From contig JADGDX010000001.1 of the NCBI GenBank assembly GCA_016744675.1, forward strand, positions 81,578-145,577: a DNA stretch of 64,000 nt, in the 5' to 3' direction. A model generated the notes under the pieces. That model saw only the letters and a list, made by a program, of their open reading frames with translations. It was not told where the DNA came from and did not search any database. Source of the DNA: Desulfuromusa sp. GTDB taxonomy: Bacteria; Desulfobacterota; Desulfuromonadia; Desulfuromonadales; Geopsychrobacteraceae. Positions 49,856-57,170 of the stretch are shown here, piece after piece. The position numbers and the translations under genes were made by a program. Each line of letters opens with the position of its first letter. Within the stretch, counting starts at the first letter, position 1.

Positions 49856-50131
49856 ATGATTATCGGCAACGTAGTTGGTAATGTATGGGCGACAAGAAAA
49901 AATGATTCTTTGACCGGCTTGAAATTGATGATAGTCCAGCGACTGGATGTCTACAGCAATGAAGCAAAAGAGAGCTTTGTTGCTGCAGATCTGGTTGGCG
50001 CAGGAATTGGAGAACGGGTTTTGGTTGCCACGGGTAGCTCTGCACGACAGACTGTAGAGATGCAAAATGCCCTTGTCGATGCAACGATCATTGGGATTAT
50101 TGACGAAGTAGATGTGCCTAGTGAAAATTAA
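49856..50131 (+). CDS. eutN: Microcompartment vertex protein EutN (BMC-P)
   Basis: A 91-residue pentamer-forming shell protein: MIIGNVVGNVWATRKNDSLTGLKLMIV, VAADLVGAGIGERVLVATGSSAR, and VDATIIGIIDEVD are the family signature. Pentamers cap the twelve vertices of the shell. AAGAGGTG upstream. Confidence 0.97.
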   Translation: MIIGNVVGNVWATRKNDSLTGLKLMIVQRLDVYSNEAKESFVAADLVGAGIGERVLVATGSSARQTVEMQNALVDATIIGIIDEVDVPSEN

Positions 50132-50179
50132 AAAACTCGCGCCAAGTTCAATAGAAATAGCTGATTGAGAGGTAAACTT

Positions 50180-50494
50180 ATGGCAAAACAGTTGGTTGGT
50201 CGTGACAACGTTGAACAATTCATCTGCCACGAAGAAAAGAAAATTTATGTTGGACAAACGCTGATTCTCACTCCTGGGGCAAAGGATTATCTACAGGAGG
50301 GGAGTATTGCTATTGTTTATGGTGACAAACCAGCAGTTGAGCTAAAAGAACAGCAGGACTCTACCGTGTCTTCTGATGGTGACTTAAACGGTAGAATCCA
50401 CCAGCTGCTTAAAGATGAATTCTCTATCACTGACAGCGCTCTAATCTCTGAAGTCACGCAGAAGGTTGTGGATAAACTGGAGAAGCTGAAGTAA
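50180..50494 (+). CDS. EutQ N-terminal-half protein
   Basis: A 104-residue protein corresponding to the N-terminal part of full-length EutQ: a domain with LILTPGAKDYLQEGSIAIVYG, then a linker and a helical tail (GRIHQLLKDEFSI ... ISEVTQKVVDKLEK). The same LTP-type module occurs at the N-terminus of EutT. Its stop (TAA) shares a base with the ATG of the cupin gene. Start ATG 50180 has GAGAGG upstream. The call rests on aligning remembered E. coli EutQ. Confidence 0.6.
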   Translation: MAKQLVGRDNVEQFICHEEKKIYVGQTLILTPGAKDYLQEGSIAIVYGDKPAVELKEQQDSTVSSDGDLNGRIHQLLKDEFSITDSALISEVTQKVVDKLEKLK

Positions 50495-50943
50495 TGGACC
50501 CTCGGGTTGTTGGCAACGATCTGCTGAAGAAATTTATCGAAGAAGTTTTAGAGGAGCTGGCTCTGCCTCAATTTGTAAGAAAAGTTGATGAGCAAAGTGG
50601 AGTTATCTCTGTCCGTTCTGCTGAAGTGAAGCCGAAACCCTTTGCTACTGGCAAAGAGGGAGACAAGGTTTTTTTAACAGATTTATTTTCTCTTGAAGAA
50701 AGCCCACGTCTTGGGTCGGGAATCATGGAGATGGAAGCTTCATGCTTCGACTGGACTCTCAGGTATGATGAAATTGATTATGTGATTGAGGGGAAACTTG
50801 AAGTTGTTATTGACGGCAGAAAAATTGTTGGTGAAGTTGGGGATGTTATTTTTATCCCGAAAGATACTACTATTCAGTTCAATGTCCAGGATTTTGCCAG
50901 GTTCCTTTATGTGACATATCCTGCTGACTGGGAAAATCAATAG
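50494..50943 (+). CDS. eutQ: EutQ cupin (C-terminal-half) protein
   Basis: A 149-residue cupin: an N-terminal amphipathic helix (LLKKFIEEVLEELALP) that could target the compartment, then a cupin with FDWTLRYDEIDYVIEGKLEV and GDVIFIPKDTTIQF. E. coli EutQ, reported to have acetate kinase activity and to aid compartment assembly, is one ~233-residue protein; here it is encoded by two overlapping genes. Confidence 0.88.
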   Translation: MDPRVVGNDLLKKFIEEVLEELALPQFVRKVDEQSGVISVRSAEVKPKPFATGKEGDKVFLTDLFSLEESPRLGSGIMEMEASCFDWTLRYDEIDYVIEGKLEVVIDGRKIVGEVGDVIFIPKDTTIQFNVQDFARFLYVTYPADWENQ

Positions 50944-51008
50944 TTCTCGGTAACTATCTTTATTCTTGAAAAAACTTTTTAGCTGGACTGTAAATTAGGA
51001 AACAGAAA

Positions 51009-52361
51009 ATGAGCATGCAGATTGCTGAAAAAATAAAAAGTTCTGGTGTCGTCGGTGCTGGAGGTGGGGGGTTTCCAACACATATCAAAGCACAATCTCA
51101 AGTTGAATGCGTTCTGGTCAATGGTGCTGAGTGTGAGCCCTTGATTCACAAGGACGTTGAGTTGATGACACACCGGTGTGCCGAAATAGTGGATGGTTTA
51201 CGTTTGCTGATGGACGCGACAGGAGCCACTCGAGGCATTGTTGGAATTAAGAAGAAGAATAGTCGTGCTGTACAGATATTTCGTGAGGCTCTTGCAGGCT
51301 CAGAACTTGAAGTTCTTGAGCTTGGTGATTTTTATCCAGCCGGAGATGAATATGAACTCGTACAATTAGCGACCGGTAGATTAATCCCCCCCGGGGGAAT
51401 CCCTCTGGACGTTGGTTGTGTTGTTTCCAATGTTGAAACTTTGTTCAATGTCAGTCGGGCCGCAAAAAGTTCGCCTGTGACACACAAGTTTGTCAGTGTC
51501 GCTGGCCTAGTTCATGAGCCCAAATCGTTCTGGGTGCCAATTGGTACCAGCTACCGAGACCTTATAGCTTTTGCAGGCGGAACAACTCAGAACAATTTTG
51601 TTATGTTGATTAGTGGAGTGCTGATGGGGGGGATTACCTCTGATCTGGATGAGGTTGTGACTAAAACCTGTGCTGGTCTTATCGTACTGCCAAGTGATCA
51701 TTATCTCGTTTCCAGAAAAAACCGCTCAACTGAGCAAATGAATCGCATTGGAAAGTCTGCTTGTGATCAATGTACGGCCTGTACTGAGTTTTGTCCTCGT
51801 TACCTGCTTGGTTATGATATACAGCCTCACAAGGTGATGCGATCACTCGGGTTTACGACCAGTGGTGCTGATTACTGGAATAAATTTGCAACTTACTGCT
51901 GTTCCTGTGGCCTCTGCACTCTTTATGCCTGTCCTGAGGATTTGTTTCCTCGGGAAGCCTGCGAACAAGCTAAAAATACAATGCGAGCTACCGGCAACTC
52001 TTATCTGCAGGAAAAAACACCTCAAGTCCATTCAATGAAAAACTATCGCCGGGTTCCAACCAAAGCTCTACTGCGGCGCTTAAGAATCGCAAAATATGAA
52101 GTTCCAACTCCCTTTGTGGATGGGTTTCCAGTTCCGAAAGAAGTTCGTGTTTTGATGCAGCAACATGCCGGAAAACCAGCTATTCCAGGAGTATCGGTGG
52201 GAGCAGCGGTGCAAAATTGTGATTTGCTGGCAGAACCTGAAGGAAGTAGTTTGGGGGCTCGAATCCATGCTCCTTTGTCTGGGAAGGTTTCAGAAGTAAC
52301 GAAGGATCATATTTGCATCATTGTTGATGCAGTTGCAGAATCAGGAGGAAAACCCGTATGA
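51009..52361 (+). CDS. pduS: PduS-type cobalamin/electron-transfer reductase (RnfC-like)
   Basis: A 450-residue iron-sulfur flavoprotein. N-terminal GVVGAGGGGFPTHIK is the flavin/NADH region; two 4Fe-4S motifs follow (CDQCTACTEFCP and CCSCGLCTLYACP); a C-terminal biotinyl-lipoyl-like segment (IHAPLSGKVSEV) closes it. PduS reduces cobalamin for the adenosyltransferase in Pdu compartments and pairs with PduT. Its presence in an eut locus with two PduT-like shell proteins is notable. The stop overlaps the next gene. Confidence 0.92.
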   Translation: MSMQIAEKIKSSGVVGAGGGGFPTHIKAQSQVECVLVNGAECEPLIHKDVELMTHRCAEIVDGLRLLMDATGATRGIVGIKKKNSRAVQIFREALAGSELEVLELGDFYPAGDEYELVQLATGRLIPPGGIPLDVGCVVSNVETLFNVSRAAKSSPVTHKFVSVAGLVHEPKSFWVPIGTSYRDLIAFAGGTTQNNFVMLISGVLMGGITSDLDEVVTKTCAGLIVLPSDHYLVSRKNRSTEQMNRIGKSACDQCTACTEFCPRYLLGYDIQPHKVMRSLGFTTSGADYWNKFATYCCSCGLCTLYACPEDLFPREACEQAKNTMRATGNSYLQEKTPQVHSMKNYRRVPTKALLRRLRIAKYEVPTPFVDGFPVPKEVRVLMQQHAGKPAIPGVSVGAAVQNCDLLAEPEGSSLGARIHAPLSGKVSEVTKDHICIIVDAVAESGGKPV

Positions 52362-52903
52362 ATTCCATCGGCTTAATTGAACTTTCCAGCATTGCAGCCG
52401 GCATGCAGTCTACTGATATGATGTTAAAAACATCCTCAATCGAACTGATTCTATCCCGGACGATTTGTTCCGGAAAATATATGGTCCTGATAGGTGGTGA
52501 TGTTTCATCTGTTCAGGCAGCTATTGATGTTGTTGATGAAGACCTTGACGAGGCGATAATTGATACATTTGTTATCCCCAGTGTTCACCCAGATATTTTC
52601 CCAGCACTCAATGGAACAAACATTCCACCTAAACTGGAGGCTCTTGGCATCTTGGAATCATTTTCTGTGGCATCGCTTATTGAAGGTGCGGATGAAGCTT
52701 GCAAGTCAGCCGATGTGCAGTTGATTGAAATTCGATTGGCGATGGCTTTAGGTGGCAAGGCTTTTTGTACCATGACTGGTGATGTTGCGGCTGTTACCAG
52801 CGCGGTTGAAACAGGGGCAGAGAAAATTGGGGAAAAAGGGATGTTGGTGAATAAAGTTATTATTCCCAATGCACGACCAGAGTTATTGAATGAAATGGTT
52901 TAG
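52358..52903 (+). CDS. pduT: PduT-type shell protein 1 (BMC-T with Fe-S cysteine)
   Basis: A 181-residue protein with two BMC domains (IGLIELSSIAAGMQSTDMML; ALGILESFSVASLIEGADEA). SRTICSGKY places Cys37 where PduT has its pore cysteine (three cysteines per trimer hold one 4Fe-4S cluster). It overlaps pduS by four bases (ATGA), so the PduS-PduT pair is co-translated. Probably carries electrons across the shell; inference from PduT. Confidence 0.9.
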   Translation: MNSIGLIELSSIAAGMQSTDMMLKTSSIELILSRTICSGKYMVLIGGDVSSVQAAIDVVDEDLDEAIIDTFVIPSVHPDIFPALNGTNIPPKLEALGILESFSVASLIEGADEACKSADVQLIEIRLAMALGGKAFCTMTGDVAAVTSAVETGAEKIGEKGMLVNKVIIPNARPELLNEMV

Positions 52904-52969
52904 TCGTGTGTAAGTTGCTTTTTTATTTTACTGAGACTTTTTGCTGATGAATCTTATAGGTTGCATATT

Positions 52970-53524
52970 ATGAGTCTGGACACCTTGGGCTTGGTCGAAA
53001 GTCGTACTATAGCTGCGGGTATTTTCTTAGCAGACAAAATGGTTAAATCTGCTGATGTGACTTTAGTAAAAGCTTCAACTATCTGTGCTGGGCGTTATTT
53101 TATTCAGGTTTCAGGCACACGTTCCGCTGTTGAAACTGCTGTGGATAGTGCAGAAAATTCTGATTATTCTCTAGTTGGTACCTTCGTTATTTCTAATGTC
53201 CACCCTGATTTGTTGCAGGGGGTTGGTCGCTGTCGGGATATCCCTGATGGCGATGCTCTTGGTGTGGTGGAATGTAAAACTGTTTCTTCTGGAATCATAG
53301 CTGCTGACCAAGCATTGAAAAAAGCTTCGGTTCAGCTGGCACGACTGGTTGTCGGGCAAGGGATTTCTGGTAAATCATATTTCTTTGTAAATGGTGAACT
53401 TGCTGAGGTTAAAGAGGCAGTCTCTGCTGCAGAACAGGCTCTTGATAAATATCTCCTAGAGACGGTTGTTATTCCTGCCCCTGATGCTAATGTTATTTCA
53501 GCCTTGACGAATAAGGCTAGATGA
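52970..53524 (+). CDS. pduT: PduT-type shell protein 2 (BMC-T with Fe-S cysteine)
   Basis: A 184-residue paralogue of the preceding protein: LGLVESRTIAAGIFLADKMV and LGVVECKTVSSGIIAADQAL are its two BMC domains, and KASTICAGRY gives Cys39 in the pore position. Only moderately similar to copy 1, so an older duplication or separate acquisition. ATG 52970 is preferred over a TTG at 52961. Last gene of the eut region; the ~220 bases after it show no clear terminator before the tRNA remnant. Confidence 0.88.
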   Translation: MSLDTLGLVESRTIAAGIFLADKMVKSADVTLVKASTICAGRYFIQVSGTRSAVETAVDSAENSDYSLVGTFVISNVHPDLLQGVGRCRDIPDGDALGVVECKTVSSGIIAADQALKKASVQLARLVVGQGISGKSYFFVNGELAEVKEAVSAAEQALDKYLLETVVIPAPDANVISALTNKAR

Positions 53525-53734
53525 AAACGTTTTGGTTCCACTGCCTTTCAACTTATCTTTCCATTGCGGCCTCCTACTATTAAGTAACTTCTCTGACAAA
53601 GAGATGGTTCTTCTTTACAGGTATAGTTGAAAAAGATATATTCCATATCCCTCCCCACCTTAACAGTGGTTTTGTGCTGATTCCTTTGGGGGATATATTG
53701 ACCATAAATTGTAATATCAAAAGTGGTTTGTGCT

Positions 53735-53740
53735 TATAAT
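53735..53740 (+). promoter_or_regulatory. -10 box of the original tRNA-Arg promoter
   Basis: A perfect TATAAT ends eight bases before the tRNA 5' half at 53749, the expected distance for tRNA transcription. The -35 at the right spacing is weak (TAATAT), with a TG close upstream. It now drives only the truncated tRNA copy. Confidence 0.5.
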
Positions 53741-53748
53741 ACCTTATT

Positions 53749-53789
53749 GGTCCCGTAGCTCAGCTGGATAGAGCGGCACCCTCCTAAGG
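53749..53789 (+). repeat. tRNA-Arg 5' half left by integration (attachment core, left)
   Basis: The first 41 bases of tRNA-Arg(CCU), through the anticodon loop and GG of the stem, then the match stops and non-tRNA sequence follows. Bases 53752-53789 are identical to 58540-58577 of the intact tRNA; position 3 differs (T against C). This is the left attachment site core and marks the island edge. Confidence 0.9.
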
Positions 53790-53850
53790 ATTGTATCAAG
53801 GCCTGATATTGCTATTGATATTAAGTGGTTATCGTGGCTGTGGCGATTCT

Positions 53851-53874
53851 ACATGTATCTCTGTATGTATCTCT
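53851..53874 (+). repeat. Arm-type repeat, left copy
   Basis: A 24-bp sequence, itself two copies of ATGTATCTCT separated by GT, identical to 58426-58449 in the same orientation. It lies 61 bases inside the left core, the position expected for integrase N-terminal-domain arm sites. Confidence 0.7.
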
Positions 53875-53928
53875 TGATCTATAAAAGGTTTGGTGGTTAC
53901 GCCACTTTGTGTTAAATATTTGCGCATG

Positions 53929-53937
53929 TGCTATACT
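53929..53937 (+). promoter_or_regulatory. Extended -10 promoter for hicBA
   Basis: TGCTATACT (53929-53937) is an extended -10 element, with no good -35 at 17 bases. A small inverted repeat GTGG/CCAC (about 53893-53905) lies just upstream and could be an operator. It precedes the hicB start by about 105 bases. Confidence 0.4.
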
Positions 53938-54041
53938 TTGCTATGTAAATAACCGATAAGCACTTATATTGTTTTTGAATTTAATTTAATTGTATTACTA
54001 GGGAGACCTGATGATTTGTCAGGTAAAAAGGAGACCGTGCA

Positions 54042-54377
54042 ATGAAGCCACGTGATATGGTTTTGCGGTGTTATGCAGAGGAAATTGATGGGCAGTGGCA
54101 AGCATTTTGTATTGATTTGAACCTGGCTGCGCAAGCTGATACGTTCGAGGATGCTCGTGTTAGTCTGCATTCCATGATCGGATCTTATGTTTATGATGCG
54201 ATTGAGGGGGAAGATCAGGATTATGCCGATCAGCTTTTAACAAGAAGAGCTCCTATCTCTCTCCGTCTTAGGTATCATTATCGCAAATTACAGCATAGCG
54301 CTAATTGGGCAAAAAAAGGCATCCATTGCCTGTTTACTGAGAGGCTTCCACTTAGGCTCAACCACAACCACGTATGA
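54042..54377 (+). CDS. hicB: HicB-family antitoxin-like protein
   Basis: A 111-residue protein. Residues ~5-65 (LRCYAEEIDGQWQAFCIDLNLAAQADTFEDA) match the partial RNase H-like fold of HicB antitoxins (DUF1902-like). The C-terminal part (RLRYHYRKLQHSANWAKKGI...) is not a recognisable ribbon-helix-helix or HTH DNA-binding domain. AAAGGAG upstream. It overlaps the HicA-like gene (ATGA), so the pair is coupled with antitoxin first, the reverse of E. coli hicAB. Confidence 0.8.
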   Translation: MKPRDMVLRCYAEEIDGQWQAFCIDLNLAAQADTFEDARVSLHSMIGSYVYDAIEGEDQDYADQLLTRRAPISLRLRYHYRKLQHSANWAKKGIHCLFTERLPLRLNHNHV

Positions 54378-54625
54378 GTTCCAGGTACCCCCCACTGACC
54401 TGTAAAGAAGTGAAGAGGGGGCTTAAAAAGCTCGGTTTTGCTTTTCGGACCCAAGAAGGCTCCCACGAACAGTGGATAAAGGACGTTGACGACGGGCGCA
54501 AAAAGCGGCGTTACAAGGTCACGGTTGATTGCCCAAAACAACCATTTACTCATGACCTAATAAAATCGATGGCGAGTCAAGCTGGAGTAAGTAAGAAAGA
54601 CTTCTATAAGGCATGCAGAAAATAG
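54374..54625 (+). CDS. hicA: HicA-family toxin-like protein
   Basis: An 83-residue dsRBD-like protein of the HicA/YcfA family: TCKEVKRGLKKLGFAFRTQEGSHEQWIK carries the conserved His in GSH that is needed for mRNA interferase action. The C-terminal half (PFTHDLIKSMASQAGVSKKDFYKAC) fits the family's helix. With the overlapping upstream HicB it forms a type II toxin-antitoxin pair, typical stabilising cargo of an integrated island. Confidence 0.85.
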   Translation: MSSRYPPLTCKEVKRGLKKLGFAFRTQEGSHEQWIKDVDDGRKKRRYKVTVDCPKQPFTHDLIKSMASQAGVSKKDFYKACRK

Positions 54626-54627
54626 AG

Positions 54628-54666
54628 AAAAAAGCTCCTTCCTTTGCTGGATGGGGCTTTTTTTAT
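54628..54666 (+). terminator. Intrinsic terminator after hicBA
   Basis: Arms AAAAAAGCTCC (54628-54638) and GGGGCTTTTTTT (54653-54664; one G-U pair) with a T-run, separating hicBA from the convergent minus-strand genes. Confidence 0.75.
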
Positions 54667-54677
54667 TTTGATAAGGA

Positions 54678-55265
54678 TTAAATGTCCATAACTAAAGACA
54701 ACATTTTTACTCTTATGTCTGAACACGTATAAGATATTTTCATGGCTCTTGCTTTTGATGCTTTCCTGTTTATTGACTCAAACTCACCAGCAGTCACCAG
54801 CTCGAATATCTCACTCTGGAACTTCTTGAGATTGTTGTTGATTGACTTACGGTTGCATTTGTCCAGGGTGGGACGAGAAGCTTTAATAAGATGGTTAATC
54901 AGGCGAAGCTTTGATTTGAGGGTTACTTCGATAATATTGTTTTCTTCTTTGTTTTGATTACTATAATCTTGAATCCAATATTTAACTGCCATGGATTCCA
55001 GCCTTTCAATCAGGGTGTTTAACTCTCCGCTAATTTGCGACACTTTTCGCTTTTTCTCAACAATTTTCCAGTGTAATAAATTGAACAAATATGCGGAAAG
55101 GGCACCTGAAATGGCTATAGTTATCCCGAAGATGTATTTTTCGCTTTGAGGAGAGCCGAGGGTAGATGTCAGGGTTGCTGAAAGCTCACCTATTGCGCTA
55201 ATAATGTCGTTGCTTGCGGACGGGACGGTTTCTACAACATCAGCGCGGCTGGTATTTTTACTCAA
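54678..55265 (-). CDS. Single-pass membrane protein of the HATPase/STAS module
   Basis: A 195-residue protein I do not recognise. Residues 1-43 are polar, 44-66 (YIFGITIAISGALSAYLFNLLHW) form one transmembrane helix, and 67-195 are a charged helical cytosolic part (EKKRKVSQISGELNTLIERLESM may form a coiled coil). It follows the STAS-like gene by 13 bases in the same direction, so it is very likely in one operon with it and the ATPase. It could be the membrane-acting output or sensor of the module; that is inference. Confidence 0.75.
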   Translation of the reverse strand: MSKNTSRADVVETVPSASNDIISAIGELSATLTSTLGSPQSEKYIFGITIAISGALSAYLFNLLHWKIVEKKRKVSQISGELNTLIERLESMAVKYWIQDYSNQNKEENNIIEVTLKSKLRLINHLIKASRPTLDKCNRKSINNNLKKFQSEIFELVTAGEFESINRKASKARAMKISYTCSDIRVKMLSLVMDI

Positions 55266-55278
55266 GGCAATAAATCCT

Positions 55279-55638
55279 CTATTTGCTTGGCTCGTATTGC
55301 TCTGAGTCGAATTTTGATTCTTTTATGTAGGCAATGATTTTGTTTTTATAGAATTCAAAGTCTTCGTTTGTATAAATTATCTCTAGTTTCCCGATTAGTT
55401 CTTTGCTGGAGATGTAGCCATATTTAACCATCCCGGCAAAGCCTTCTACTAAAAAAGAAGATCCATACCCTTCAACGCCATCATCAAGAATTATTTGAAG
55501 CTTTTCTCCTGGGCTAAGAGATAGGATGGCCTTTTTGAGGTAATTTTCCCTGAACTTTTCGCCACTGCTGTTGCCATCGGGGAAAAAACGCCCTGCGGGG
55601 TCAATTGAAAAATCTTTCCCAATATTCAATGTTTTCAT
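55279..55638 (-). CDS. STAS-like (DUF4325-type) protein
   Basis: A 119-residue protein (from ATG 55638; ATG 55674 would give 131 and overlap the upstream gene). The pattern GRFFPDGNSSGEKFRENYL ... VEGYGSSFLVEGFAGMV matches STAS-like DUF4325 proteins, which are often encoded beside HATPase proteins. STAS domains are the phosphorylatable partners of anti-sigma-type ATPases. It starts 11 bases after the ATPase stop. The call is by motif memory. Confidence 0.8.
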   Translation of the reverse strand: MKTLNIGKDFSIDPAGRFFPDGNSSGEKFRENYLKKAILSLSPGEKLQIILDDGVEGYGSSFLVEGFAGMVKYGYISSKELIGKLEIIYTNEDFEFYKNKIIAYIKESKFDSEQYEPSK

Positions 55639-55649
55639 GGTTTTTCCCG

Positions 55650-56807
55650 TTAATTTTTTAAGGTTACGCTCCATATGATGAGCGTTCCATTGAGTTTGTT
55701 TTTAAAGTATACCGATTTCGTTTTTTCATTGCCACCTTTTACGGTGAGTTTATATAAACCGCGCAGGCTCAGGATGGACATATAGCCTTCTTGTCGCTGT
55801 CGTATAAACTCTGTTAGATCCTGTAGTCCCTTCCCCCTGTCAGCGGCTCCCGTGCTCGTTCGACTTATCTGTACAGCCGCTCTTAGGAGCACTTCGTCTC
55901 TTTTTCTGTCGGCGGCTGGTATTTGCATTTTGGATAGCCAGGAAAGGATCTTTTCCTTTACTCGAGAGTTTGGAAGAGACTTTGGGATGCCAATCCCTTG
56001 GTCATAAAAAACCACCTTCAATTCTTTTGTATCACGGTTGTAGGAGCCAGACATGTACCAATTTTTATTGTTTTCTGAAAAGTAGGAGTTAACGGGGTAG
56101 GCGTGGTGGGAAACGTTTGTTATTGCTTCAGTTAAGCCTGCATGCAGGTTGGTCCACTTGTCGATTTCATCATCAACAACTGCTAGGATCTGTTCCTTTA
56201 GGGTTCTTGCTTTATCGTTATCGCCACTTCTGCCTTTGATATATTTTACTAAATTAACACTTGATGCTTCGGCTTCCTGGTTTTGGCGAAGACCTGTAGG
56301 GCTTTGAGTGAAGAGGTTGAAAAAACCGAGCTCTTTGAGTTTTTTTAAAATATTTGGATTCCAATTACTAACATTGGGTTGCACATTTTGTCTTATTGCG
56401 TCGTCCCATTTAGATAATTCTGCGGTCAAAACAAGAGCTGCTGAAGTTGAGAGTTCTTTCAGGTTGTCAAGGTTGACTCTGTTTAGCTTGTATCCGGCGT
56501 GAGACGTTTTTCTTCTAGTTGAAAGCTTTCGGATGGCGGTCATGTAGAGGGCGGTCGCTTCATAATCCTCGTTGAAATTCATATTTTCAGGGAGGTTGAT
56601 TGTAACATGTCGTTTTTTGATGATGGTGATATTAAGTTTGCCTGTTGCTTTTTTAGTATCGATCCACTGACTGACATGATCGTTCCCTCTTGGGTTCCTG
56701 TTGGAGGCTTTTTTCCTGGGTTTTCTTTGCCATTTTGTTTGTCCCTGCCGGTGCAGGATTCCATTTTTTACGTCACGTTTCCATTGTTTTATGGATAATT
56801 TTTTCAT
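55650..56807 (-). CDS. HATPase (GHKL) protein with N-terminal STAS-like region
   Basis: A 385-residue protein. Residues 1-45 are very basic. 60-170 look like a STAS-type alpha/beta region (LSTSAALVLTAELSKWDD; LKKLKELGFFNLF). 215-385 are a GHKL ATPase: N box LTEAITNVSHHA (225-236), G1 box FYDQGIGIPKSL (267-278) and G2 box DRGKGLQDL (323-331). There is no phosphoacceptor His motif, so it resembles anti-sigma/partner-switching kinases such as SpoIIAB and RsbW rather than a two-component kinase. Same operon as the STAS-like and membrane genes. Confidence 0.82.
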   Translation of the reverse strand: MKKLSIKQWKRDVKNGILHRQGQTKWQRKPRKKASNRNPRGNDHVSQWIDTKKATGKLNITIIKKRHVTINLPENMNFNEDYEATALYMTAIRKLSTRRKTSHAGYKLNRVNLDNLKELSTSAALVLTAELSKWDDAIRQNVQPNVSNWNPNILKKLKELGFFNLFTQSPTGLRQNQEAEASSVNLVKYIKGRSGDNDKARTLKEQILAVVDDEIDKWTNLHAGLTEAITNVSHHAYPVNSYFSENNKNWYMSGSYNRDTKELKVVFYDQGIGIPKSLPNSRVKEKILSWLSKMQIPAADRKRDEVLLRAAVQISRTSTGAADRGKGLQDLTEFIRQRQEGYMSILSLRGLYKLTVKGGNEKTKSVYFKNKLNGTLIIWSVTLKN

Positions 56808-56864
56808 AATATCCCCCGCCCTTATTATTGAATAAAAGTTAAGCTCTTGTCTTTGTCAGGCTGA

Positions 56865-57158
56865 TTAAGGTTTTAGCTCTTTTAGTATCTGGCGTTGTTT
56901 TGTGATACTGAGCTTTCTGATTGTGGTGATCAGTTCGGCGGTGGTGTCGTTGTCTTCGCTGAAGAGGCTGCTGACTGATTCGTTGTAGTAGGTGGCCATT
57001 TTTTTAATATTTTCGATGCGTGGCAGGGTGTTGAATTCAATATAATTATGAACACTTGGCACGGGTATTATTTGTGCTCTTGCCAGTTTGCGCAATGACA
57101 TGGGTTTTGCGGCGGCTGGATCGAGGGAATTTTTGAGTAGTTGTTTGTATCTGAGCAT
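56865..57158 (-). CDS. HTH (Cro/C1-like) regulator
   Basis: A 97-residue protein. Residues 20-70 (MSLRKLARAQIIPVPSVHNYIEFNTLPRIENIKKMATYYNESV, here in shortened reading) have the pattern of an XRE-type helix-turn-helix, and a helical tail follows. It lies 57 bases upstream of the HATPase gene in the same direction and is the likely regulator of that operon. Confidence 0.7.
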   Translation of the reverse strand: MLRYKQLLKNSLDPAAAKPMSLRKLARAQIIPVPSVHNYIEFNTLPRIENIKKMATYYNESVSSLFSEDNDTTAELITTIRKLSITKQRQILKELKP

Positions 57159-57170
57159 AGGGTTCCTTGT

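Noticed and set aside
53752..53830. Functional second tRNA-Arg
   Set aside because: The match ends after the anticodon stem and no 3' half follows; it is the integration remnant.
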